DNA from: Globomyces pollinis-pini
Lineage: Eukaryota > Chytridiomycota > Chytridiomycetes > Rhizophydiales > Globomycetaceae
NCBI GenBank assembly: GCA_025399215.1
Contig: MU621407.1
Coordinates: 1 to 19,246 of the forward strand
Length of the DNA stretch: 19,246 bases
Reading direction: 5' to 3'
Of the stretch, positions 1 to 8,584 are shown in pieces (within the stretch, counting starts at the first letter, position 1; every line of letters begins with the position of its first letter). The notes below the pieces were generated by a model. The model was not told the origin of the DNA, made no database searches, and worked only from the letters and a program-made list of their open reading frames with translations. Position numbers and translations under genes: made by a program.

Positions 1-2
1 AA

Positions 3-794
3 CTATGCTTTTGAAACCATCGACTTTTTAGTGGTACTATTCTGTTGATCGGACGCAGTACCATCTTTCTTGATTGCATATGTAGATGCAACAATAGCAC
101 AATAATTTTCAAATGAGAATTGAATTTCAAATGCCATACCCCACACTCCAGTAAGAGCGAAAATTGCTGAAATGAGGAACCCTAACATAGCAACTGCAAT
201 TCGAAATGCAACAGAAAATATAACTTCTCTGAGTGAGTTTTTGGCATGTCCAATACTGGAAAGGTAATATTTGGAAGCTGGAACAATGAATATTCCAAAA
301 CAACAAGTGTAAATGAATAAATTTGTACACACTTGTAGGGTATTTGAGGGTTTATACCAGATAGCCCCACAACGTCCATTATTGTCCACAAACACAACTC
401 TGTTCATACTTGCATGTGTAGCAGCTCCCAAGGCCACCGCTAGAGCCATAAAAAGGAATCCTTTCACGTACAGTTGGTATTTTTCATCAATCAAGATGGT
501 AGTGCGAACAATAAGAACTCCAATAGTAAGGGCCACAAATATAAAGAATATGGCGAAATCGATATCTTGTAAGAATTTACACTGTCCATTAAAGTACTTT
601 CTAGAATCAAGTATAAAGAAAGCAAGTAAACAAGCTTGGTTCATCAATTGAAAGACTGATGCTACTACTTGGACATAGTTAATTTTCAATGGCTTTTTCA
701 TTGCAGCTTTAGTACACACATACAAGTTATGGACTCCAAGTCCAATGGAAAGAATCAAAACGAATTGAGTTACAGTTCGTAACGTATCAGACAT
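3..794 (-). CDS. Seven-helix-like membrane protein A, left copy
   Basis: A 263-residue protein, very hydrophobic, with helices near residues 8-28, 42-63, 80-101, 109-130, 155-178 and 191-221, and a weaker seventh around 222-243. The C-terminal tail is short, polar and Ser/Thr/Lys-rich. The shape resembles a small seven-helix receptor, but I see no diagnostic receptor motif and do not assign a family. It has no intron. Its twin at 18401-19192 on the opposite strand differs at only two residues (V8 versus A8, and V versus I in the third helix) and at about eight bases. It is also a diverged paralogue of the neighbouring gene at 1225-2141: both share the IFS...FRI, WG-AFEI-FS-EN and STY-IKK blocks. 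The ATG is preceded by a TATA-like box about 29 bases away. The stop codon is almost at the window edge, so the 3' flank is not visible. Confidence 0.85.
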   Translation of the reverse strand: MSDTLRTVTQFVLILSIGLGVHNLYVCTKAAMKKPLKINYVQVVASVFQLMNQACLLAFFILDSRKYFNGQCKFLQDIDFAIFFIFVALTIGVLIVRTTILIDEKYQLYVKGFLFMALAVALGAATHASMNRVVFVDNNGRCGAIWYKPSNTLQVCTNLFIYTCCFGIFIVPASKYYLSSIGHAKNSLREVIFSVAFRIAVAMLGFLISAIFALTGVWGMAFEIQFSFENYCAIVASTYAIKKDGTASDQQNSTTKKSMVSKA

Positions 795-822
795 TTCTCC
801 AATTCATAAAATTCACGGTTCC

Positions 823-831
823 TTTTATATA
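823..831 (-). promoter_or_regulatory. TATA-like box of left gene A
   Basis: The minus strand reads TATATAAAA, 29 bases before the ATG at 794. The same element, at the same distance and in the same surrounding sequence, precedes the right-hand copy. This makes it the best core-promoter candidate in the window and implies a very short 5' leader. Confidence 0.55.
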
Positions 832-1156
832 TTTGAGGCTTGCTTTCGAATCTTTGTGGCAACCAAGAAGGCAAGACGAGCGTAATCGATGAATGGATAC
901 GCCATTTCAATGGACGGACACATGGACTCCTGCCATTCTACGATCAATATCATTAAACGTGACTATAGTTCATCTTCTACTGTGAATTATATGTATTTTT
1001 TGTTGGATAGTTGGGTCACATTGTGTCTCAACTAGTTTTGGGTTTAATTTCTCATTTTGGTCGAAGCTCAAGGCGTTCTGATAACAACGCACAAATGGCA
1101 CGAAGTATTTTAGGATTTGAAGCATCTTTTAATGATAAATCATTTATTTACACCGA

Positions 1157-1264
1157 ATGAATCGAAAGAATCAAGAATCAAAATTGTTGGTTTTACCTGG
1201 ACTTTCCTTTGAAACTCGAAAGAATCAGGAATCAAAATTATCAGGCTTAATTGGAATTTCCTTT
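1157..1264 (-). repeat. 54-bp tandem duplication at the 3' end of left gene B
   Basis: Two units, 1211-1264 and 1157-1210, sit 54 bases apart. They share AAAGGAAA/TTCC-type starts and an ATTTTGATTC(C/T)TGATTCTTTCGA core. The first (gene-proximal) unit encodes the last residues and stop of left gene B. The second lies in its 3' untranslated region and is almost identical to the single unit at the end of the right-hand gene B. So the present left tail is the more diverged of two duplicated tails. Confidence 0.75.
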
Positions 1265-2141
1265 GGTAATTTCTTTTTAGATTTTTTGGGAGTTTGAATT
1301 TCCCACATATTCATGATCTGATTTTGACCTGGTGATTCCTTTGCATGATCAATATTAGAAGAAGTAAAAGTGTCCTTGATAACCATTGTCGTCTTCCTTT
1401 TTTTTATTTCATAAGTTGATGCTGTAATAGCACAATAATTTTCCAATGAGAATTCAATTGCAAATGCAGTTCCCCATATCCCTGCAAAAGCGAATACAGT
1501 TGATATCAAGTATCCAAAGATTGCAATTCCAATTCGGAATGAAACTACAGCGTTAAGTCAAATGCTGAGTTACTGCTAAATATAACTGACTTGAACATTC
1601 TGTAGTCTAACGTTTTTCCAAATGCTGTTCCGGACGTATAAAATAAGTACAATAAAATTAAATAGATAATGAATTTGATGGAAATATGGATTAAATTGCT
1701 TTGATGAACCCATATACATTGACAGAATCCACTTTCATTGATAGATATTTCACGGTATACATTTGCATGGACACCAAATGCAGAAGCAATCGAAAGCATT
1801 GCCATTAGTATAATTCTTGCAGGGAGAGTATATTTTTTCAAAAATACGGTTGCTCGATGAATAAGTACAGATAGTGACAGGTATTGAAAGACGAAAAAGA
1901 CTATGAAATCGATATCCTGCCAGAATGCGCATCTATAACCAAAAAAAGAAGCATCAAATGTAAAAAACGCCAATAATAAACCTTGATTAAGTAATTGAAA
2001 AATAGAAGCCACCAATTGTACGTACTTTGCTGGACCATACGTTTTTGATTTTGTTGCTTTATAACATAAATAGATATTGTGAGATCCTAAAACAAGAGAA
2101 AGGATTAACACTGACTTTGTTAATAACTCCATGTTAACCAT
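1225..2141 (-). CDS. Seven-helix-like membrane protein B, left copy
   Basis: Two exons, 2141-1574 and 1544-1225, flank a 29-nt intron (1573-1545) that starts GTAACTC and ends CTGTAG. The spliced product is 295 residues. The splice is supported by the joined sequence, which restores the IFS-ISFRIG-like block shared with gene A, and by an intron at the identical place in the right copy. Seven hydrophobic helices follow the same plan as gene A, and the cytosolic-type tail is longer and Lys/Pro-rich. The exon 1 product is about 88% identical to the right copy (about 23 differences in 189 residues), much less than for gene A. The ATG at 2141 is chosen because the MVNMEL start is conserved in both arms; a second ATG lies three codons in. 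Function is unknown; a sensory or structural membrane role is only a guess from topology. Confidence 0.8.
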
Positions 2142-2165
2142 TTTAATTTCAAACCATTTTTCGCG

Positions 2166-2648
2166 TTCATTTTTTCAAATTTAAAATATGCGACCATTCA
2201 CGAATTGTGGACATTATCTACACTTTGTAAAAAATCATTGGTTTATTAAAATGCAATTCTTCAAATATTAAACAGCTCTGTCTTAAAAGTATTGAAGATA
2301 AATTTGATTGAGTCTAATTGAGATTTAATGTTTCCTTCTGACAATCTTATCACCACCTTCAACGCGCATATTCTCAATATGATTCAAATATCTAGTCAAA
2401 TACAAGATTAGTGTTATTCCCTCACTACCTTTGCTCAAGGCAACTCAACTTATAGACACAATTAAATACAGTGGAATCTACAAGAGACATAGAAGGGGAG
2501 ATCAAGTAATGCCAATTACTAATGTTTACGGTTTTTTTGTTTTTCGATATTTCCACTCGTGTTTTGTTTTGAATCTGTGAATGTAATTTCAAGAACTGTT
2601 TCAAATACAATTGTAATTCTCTATTTTAAACAGTTTATTTTAGACAGA
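2166..2648. other. Intergenic stretch, gene B upstream and peroxidase 3' flank
   Basis: About 480 bases of AT-rich DNA between the start of left gene B and the stop of the peroxidase. A minus-strand AATAAA at 2634-2639, just past the peroxidase stop, is a plausible polyadenylation signal. I see no convincing coding region: the one short open frame here lacks the composition of a protein. Confidence 0.5.
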
Positions 2649-3821
2649 CTAAAAAAGAGCAAACAAAAATGCAATGATGGATAGATTGAGAGTATGGGCA
2701 GTAGCTGATGATTTTGGAGTAGAAGTGGCGGTTGATTTTCCTGTAACAGTTGAAACCACAGTACTAGCATTTGTAGCAGAAGTAGTACTATTTTCAGTAG
2801 TAGTAGTAGTGGTTGTTGTTGTTGTGGTGGTGGTAGTGGTAGGTTTAGCGGTAGTTGTAACAACGAGACCCTCTTGACCAGTAGTAGCACGAAGGTTACT
2901 GTCAACAACTCCACCCAATCCAGATGCAACATTCAATTCAAGTAACCGAGAATAAACTGCTGCAAATCGTTGTCTGTACAAGCCATCGTTCGATGCATAC
3001 TGTTGAACAAGACCTAACATACCAGGATCGGCTGCAAGAGCCATATCAGCAGGTAACATCATTAAAGATCCATCATTATATTGAACGTTGGAAACACCAT
3101 TATAGGTGATTGTGACTTCCTTATAGTTTTGATAGTTCAATAAATGACCATAGAAACGACCAGAGAATGCATGTTCAGTAAGACTCCAAGGACCTTCAAA
3201 TCCAGAGACTTCTTTGTGACATCTACCAAAAGAATGCGCTCCCAACAGTGTTACAATATCATTATCATTGAATCCCATACGGTTGAAGATACTTCGCAAG
3301 TAGCCAGGAGAATTTTGTTTTGCATCTGGTAAACGATCTGCAGGTGTAAGAGAGTCAGCTGAGTCGACTGCATCATTTCGTCCAGGTCTCCATTTAATAT
3401 CAGGTCCACCCATTTTACTGATAGCAGCTGCTCCAGCAAATGACCATAAATCGGCGTAGGAGATACCAGGATATTTTTTCTTGAGAGGTTCTAATAAATC
3501 TCTGGCGCGTTTTAATCCGTTATTAGCTTCATGGTTCCCAACAATGTTAAAACGCATGGTAGCATGAGGACCCCCATTTCCAGTTCGTATATTTGCAGTA
3601 CCAGCATCATGCCAAGCCAATCGAACAATCAATGGGCCATCAGCACCTTGAATGATTCTATTCAAGTCCCTTCTAAGACCAGTCCATTCTTCAGGCGACA
3701 TTTCATTTTTATAGAAACTATTCCAATTACTGGATCGTTTCAGAATAGGAGCTTGAGAATTTGAGAATGGACATGTGCCCAGGACATATGTTGCTAGTAC
3801 TATGAATGTAATGAAATTCAT
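2649..3821 (-). CDS. Secreted, probably GPI-anchored class I haem peroxidase (CcP/APX-like)
   Basis: A 390-residue intronless gene. Residues 1-22 or so form a signal peptide. The catalytic domain (about 35-300) is of the cytochrome c peroxidase/ascorbate peroxidase class. It has distal R67, W70 and H71 in RLAWHDAGT, proximal H196 in LLGAHSFGR, W212 in GFEGPW at the spacing of the CcP radical tryptophan, and D259 in MLPADMAL as the proximal aspartate. The SYADLW, WRPGR and ATMRF family blocks are present. After residue 315 comes a Thr/Ser-rich stalk including 15 consecutive threonines (328-342). A short hydrophobic C-terminus ending AFLFALF is typical of a GPI-anchoring signal. Such a protein would reduce hydrogen peroxide at the cell surface or in the wall; the electron donor cannot be told from sequence. 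Class I enzymes are usually intracellular, so the secretion signals are the unusual part; extracellular hybrid-type fungal peroxidases are a known precedent. It is transcribed divergently from the OPT gene. Confidence 0.93.
   Translation of the reverse strand: MNFITFIVLATYVLGTCPFSNSQAPILKRSSNWNSFYKNEMSPEEWTGLRRDLNRIIQGADGPLIVRLAWHDAGTANIRTGNGGPHATMRFNIVGNHEANNGLKRARDLLEPLKKKYPGISYADLWSFAGAAAISKMGGPDIKWRPGRNDAVDSADSLTPADRLPDAKQNSPGYLRSIFNRMGFNDNDIVTLLGAHSFGRCHKEVSGFEGPWSLTEHAFSGRFYGHLLNYQNYKEVTITYNGVSNVQYNDGSLMMLPADMALAADPGMLGLVQQYASNDGLYRQRFAAVYSRLLELNVASGLGGVVDSNLRATTGQEGLVVTTTAKPTTTTTTTTTTTTTTTENSTTSATNASTVVSTVTGKSTATSTPKSSATAHTLNLSIIAFLFALF
2796..2840 (-). repeat. Threonine-codon microsatellite in the peroxidase stalk
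   Basis: Fifteen consecutive Thr codons using a mixture of ACT, ACC and ACA. The tract is imperfect at DNA level but homopolymeric in protein, as in O-glycosylated stalks of fungal surface proteins. It may vary in length between strains. Confidence 0.8.
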
Positions 3822-4518
3822 TATTTTATTTTAATAAAGTTTCTCAACAAAAAGTGGATTCTTTTTAAATAATTTGGGAGGATGAAACAAGTGAAAGAGA
3901 AAGTGGCTAATTGAGTGCTACGAAACGCAACACCTTCCTTGGTAGGTGAAGAATGATTATGAGTAACAGTAGCAGTTGATAGGTATAGTAGTCAAGTATC
4001 ACTAAATGTAGGGGTAATTACCACACAACATAACAAATGGTATTACTTGATTCTGATGATATTTAATATTCTGATATTTTTGAATCGTTTCTTGTCTTTT
4101 AACAATCTGACTTGATCACTTTCATTGTCTTTGGACACGTTAAAGTTGTAGGAACACTACCCCTCACGTGATACCACTTGAATTTTTTTTTCTTTCTTTC
4201 CTACTTTCCAAATGAAATCAAAAGTGAGAATTGGATTGTGAAATGAATTCAAATGAGAACATGAAAAACATTATTCCAAAGAATTGGAAATTGAACGAAT
4301 AGACACAGTATTTGATTACATTGATTACATGTATAATGTATCCATTACAAGTAGTACTTTTGATAGAAACATTAAAGATTGAGTCCATGATCACGAATTA
4401 GCTTAATTTTGATTGAGGAAGAACATGAGCCAATTATGATGAAACACACAGAGTGCCCATTTGTAAGGGAACTTGCGTTTGTTGCTTCATTATTATTACC
4501 AAAGTACTGAATTAGGTA
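3822..4518. other. Divergent intergenic region, peroxidase and OPT promoters
   Basis: About 700 AT-rich bases shared as upstream DNA by the leftward peroxidase and the rightward transporter. A TTGATTACA direct repeat occurs back to back at 4312-4320 and 4321-4329. There is no clear TATA box near either start, though the peroxidase side is very AT-rich (AATAAAATAA-like sequence just before the ATG). No further gene is seen. Confidence 0.45.
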
Positions 4519-7500
4519 ATGAAGAATACTTTGGAAATTCAAAAGAAAATCAAAAATTCTATGGATTCATCTCAAAATCCAACCCTTAATATTCAGGATG
4601 TCAGTATAGAATCAACTACTGAAAGTAATTCTATGCCAAATTATCAGGATGGAAATAATCTAAGCGCTAAACCAAGTCTAACAGAGTCTATTGATGCTAT
4701 TACTGTATTAAACTCTGCTTCATCAGAAACAATTACCCAACGAACAACCACTGTCACTACCATACACACAGATTTTGACCTCACCAACAATGATAAAATA
4801 TCCTCAGATTCCCCTATATTAACTAGCTTCCAGTTACTCCCAGATTTCACACATTTTAATGATGATGAATTTCTCGGGTTTCCTTACAATACAGAACCAA
4901 ATGTATTCAAAACCAAATCATTAAAAGTTGAATATCCCCAACATGAAAATAATTTAGTCACTGATAACCTTAAAAGCGACAGTGATGTATTAAACAGGAA
5001 TTTACAAAATGATTCGGAAAACAATGCAAATAATGGAATGGATGAGGAAACCAAGCTGAATCAAACAAAAAATACCAATGAAATTGTTCACTATAGAGCA
5101 TTAGATGTACAACCATCTCCAAATCCAAATGTTGAATTAATTGATGATTCACCAACTCAGTCACCAAAAAATCATCTCTATAATACCAACCCAAATCAAT
5201 TGATTAACACCAACTCAACCCAAAAGATAGATCTTTTTGATTCACAAAAATCATCTAAATTCTACGGATTGGAAACTTACTCATCTGATGAAGATGGAGA
5301 ATTTGATAAACGATATTCTATGAAATCAGATGCCAGTTCAAATTTAGACAGCTATGGCCCACATTCAAGAAGCTCTGAACTAGAAAATTCTGCTATACCT
5401 GAGGTATTTAATATTCGTTTTTTAAAATTTAAAGGTTGCTGCTACTATCCCCGTTTATGATGATGTTAGTCTTCCTGTAGGCACATTTAGAGTTTTCTTC
5501 ATTGCTACCATTATATCCTTGATTTCCTCAATGAGTGCACAATTCTATTTCTTTAGATTAAATAGAATTTCACTAGATAGTAAGTTCTTAATTGATGTTT
5601 ATCTTTTTTTTAGCCATTTCTCAAGTCATTCTAGCATATCCAATGGGTATTGCTCTTTCTAAATTACCCGCTTGGACTAGATTAAATCAATCACCGTTCA
5701 ATCACAAAGAACATACTCTTATTGCTATTGCCTGTTTGTCATCAACTAAAACTGCAGCCTTTTCTTCTGTATTTTTCATTCAAAGAAAATTATTGAAGAA
5801 TTTCGATGCTAATGGTACCATTATTGATGCGAAAGGAAATGGCAGCTTTTGGGATGATGGAAAAGTAGATGCGAACTGGGGTTCAAATAATTCAAATTCA
5901 CACAATCTCAATACAACATCATTGGATAGCAAGCCAACTTCTTTCAAAGACTCATCAATTCCACTTAAAGGTCCCTTTTCAAACTCTACGATAAATGGAA
6001 CTTTATCGAACCCTTTCAATAATACCACTTTTAAAGATACCAATACAACGGAAATATTGCTGAATGATCAATCCAAAGACGGCTCTAAGACTAACATCAC
6101 GCAGAGTTTGAATTCACACAAATTTCCTTGGAAAAACTCTACATATAGTGGCTATTCTGGTTTACGAGCTGAATGGATCATTGATGGATATAATATTGGG
6201 ATACCAGTTGGTGTATTCCTCACTGCTATTTCACAACTCATTGGTTTAGGCTTGGGAGGATTCCTAAGAAAGTTTTTAGTCTACCCTGCTAAAGTAATTT
6301 TTTTTAGATTAATGTTTTAGATGTGGTGGCCAGAAAATCTAATCATTGCCAATTTGATTCATACCTTTCATGACGTCGTCACTGAAAACATTACGAGATT
6401 GTAAGTGTCGACTTTTTTTAAATATCATAGGCGTATGAGGATGTTTAAACTGGTGTTTTTGTTCGCTTTTCTGTATCAATTTTTACCACAAATGGCATTT
6501 CCCGTTTTACAATCAGTATCCCTTTTGTGTTTGTTGGCTGGTGGAGGTAACAATACGCAAATGGTTAAATTTTTTAGCTAGTGGTACCCTTCAAGGTCCA
6601 GGTGTATTTGGAAATAATGTAGCTTCAGATAGTAGGACTTTTATTGGTCAATTAGGGTCTATGGATGGGGGTGGTATATTATCATTGTCACTAGATTGGA
6701 CTGCCATTGCTGGATTGCAACCACTGGTTACTCCTATCTGGGCTCAAGTAAATGTACTGGTGGCATGTATCGGGTTTGCTTGGGTTCTAACTCCTCTCTA
6801 CGTATATTTCAATGTGTGGGGCTCCCAAACTTTTCCTGCTATTAGTGTGGAAGGTTACCATTTAAACGGTACTTTCTATAACCTTTGGAGAGTAATGGAT
6901 TTCAAAACTGTTACCATACCAATTACTAAAGAAATACCCGATTTATATGTATCTCCATCATTCGCCTTTGTTATAGGATGCCGATTTGCAGTCATGTCAG
7001 CTGCTGTCGTTCATTTTCTACTTTACTATGCAAAAAGTAGTTGGTCCATATTTAGAACATCAAAATCAAAATTAATTCAACGCGATGTTCATTCTAGAAT
7101 GATGCTCCAGTATCCTGATGTTCCAGCACATTGGTACTTTTTATGTATGGGTATCAGTACTCTGGCTGCCATGTTTGTGACCCATCATTACCGCACAGAA
7201 TTCCAGAGTGAATGGTGGAATGTGCCATTTGCATTAGCTCTTTCTGGTTGTTTTTCTTTACCTTTTGGTATCATCAGAGCTATTTCGAATCAATCTTTAA
7301 ATTTCAATGTTTTGGCACAATTTATCATGGGAATGTTAAAACCTGGTTATATTTTGGCAAATGTCACCTTCAGAGGATTTTGTAGTGCTATTATGGATAC
7401 TGCATTGATGTATTGTGTTAGTATGAAATTGGGTCAGTATATGAAGATACCACCTCGATTAACCTTCCTCTACCATTTGTGGGGAATCATAGTCTCAAGT

Positions 7501-8283
7501 TTTGGTATAGTTTTTGTATTCATTTTATTTTCCATTTTAGGTAACTTTACTGTTTTGGATATGGCAATGACAATGATGGCCAAACATGCACGTAATTGGG
7601 CTCAATCCTTTTCACAATCTGCTTGGAAAGCGAATCAATACAATCATGGTGCTCAATGGACTGCTGCAAAACTACCCAAAATGTTGATGACCAGTGCACA
7701 GATATGGTAAATGCTATCTGTACCTAAAACACATTTATAGGGGTGGAGTATCTCCCAAAAGATTTTTCACATCTGAAACAGGTTATGATAACTTATATTG
7801 GTTCTTTGTTATTGGTGCCATATTTCCAATCATGAATTATATCATGTTGAGAAATTTCCCTAGAATTGGGTTTCATTATGTAATTTGACCGTTCAAACTC
7901 ATTTCTAGATCAATTGGCCTATTATTTTCCAAGCCGTTGGATTGGTACCTATTGGTTTTGCAAATTCAATTCTTTCTGTTGCTATCGTCACCTTCATCAC
8001 TCAACATTTGGTTCGTAAACATAATCGCCGGTGGTATGATCGATATAACTATATCCTTTCCGGTGCGTTAGACTCTGCCGCCATAATTGTTCCTGTCATT
8101 GTATTTTTCCTCAACCGAGGGATTCCAGAAGTAAATCTAATTTGATTAATATCCTAGTTATCAACATCACTTAATTCTCCGTTGAATCCAAACAAAACTA
8201 TCTTTGGACCAGACTACTGTGGAAATGTTAATCGAAGTAGTTGGATCAAGCAACCAAGGGAAAATCGAACTCGAATTCCTTAA
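4519..8283 (+). CDS. Oligopeptide transporter, OPT family
   Basis: Proposed exons: 4519-5403, 5435-5579, 5614-6293, 6321-6400, 6431-6546, 6578-7706, 7741-7879, 7909-8130, 8158-8283. They give about 1173 residues in one frame, with eight introns of 31, 34, 27, 30, 31, 34, 29 and 27 nt. Each junction was chosen because it restores an OPT block: VPVGTF-like entry to the first helix, NHKEHTLI (373-380), FLVYPAKMWWPENL, KIPPR (about 925-929), SPKRFF (about 1016-1021), and RRWYDRYNYILSGALD. OPT proteins are proton-coupled importers of small peptides, and sometimes metal chelates, at the plasma membrane. Two parts are unusual. One is a roughly 295-residue acidic, Asn/Ser-rich N-terminal region without helices. 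The other is a roughly 120-residue insert (about 405-525) in the loop after EHTLI, rich in Asn and carrying eight or more N-x-S/T sites. The start at 4519 is the first ATG of the open frame; a second ATG at 4561 is possible. The gene lies head to tail before a secreted carboxypeptidase, which could generate or trim peptides. Confidence 0.9.
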
Positions 8284-8584
8284 ATATGGTTCAAGAGACG
8301 TTTTCAATATCTTTATTCACGTGTATATATAGTATTAAATAGATTTCAAATATCATACCAATTGACGTTATTTTTATATTTTGAAGTATGATGTAGTATC
8401 GAAAAAAGCATAAAGTAATGGTTGACTTTGGCCCAAAATATTGATTTTTAAATTCAAAATGGCTTGAGGTTTTGTGTTCAATTTCTCGGTGTCACGGATC
8501 CGAATTTGGTTAAATGTGCCCCCACATTTACCTTTTTGGGAACGATCAAAAAACCAAAATTCAAAAACAATCTTTTCCAATAAA
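8284..8584. other. Intergenic region between OPT and carboxypeptidase
   Basis: About 300 AT-rich bases. A TATATATA run at 8324-8331 is a possible core promoter for the carboxypeptidase, but it is about 250 bases from the ATG, so a 5' leader of over 200 nt would be needed. No other gene is visible. Confidence 0.4.

Larger units (their letters stand above)
1..2165. repeat. Left arm of the large inverted duplication
   Basis: Read as reverse complement, this stretch matches 17097-19194 along its whole length: both genes, their spacer and both start regions. Position 1 corresponds to 19194, so the arm may continue beyond the window. The inner edge is near 2165, where the shared block CGCGAAAAAT upstream of gene B ends and only weak similarity follows. 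Identity is uneven: about 99% over gene A and its promoter, clearly lower over gene B and lowest in its intron. The left arm carries a 54-bp tandem duplication that the right arm lacks. Confidence 0.9.

Noticed and set aside
313..651. 112-codon open frame opposite left gene A (and its equal at 18544-18882)
   Set aside because: It exists in both arms only because the arms are near-identical. It is antisense to a conserved membrane-protein gene and has no protein-like features of its own.
840..1160. Possible RNA gene in the conserved spacer between genes A and B
   Set aside because: Conservation between arms is explained by recent duplication. I found no tRNA-like arms or other recognisable fold.
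1..2165. Inverted arms as a simple assembly duplication
   Set aside because: The arms differ by many substitutions in gene B, by intron content and by a 54-bp duplication, so they are distinct genomic copies. Collapse or mis-orientation of the core still cannot be excluded from sequence alone.
2425..2610. 61-codon minus-strand frame past the peroxidase
   Set aside because: Composition matches translated AT-rich non-coding DNA, there is no signal or motif, and it is not kept in the other arm's neighbourhood.
3144..3332. Short open frames opposite the peroxidase
   Set aside because: They are shadows of a gene with complete catalytic motifs and have no independent support.
4519..8283. OPT region as a decayed pseudogene broken into five open frames
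   Set aside because: Every break coincides with a GT...AG segment of 27-34 nt whose removal restores both frame and OPT motifs.
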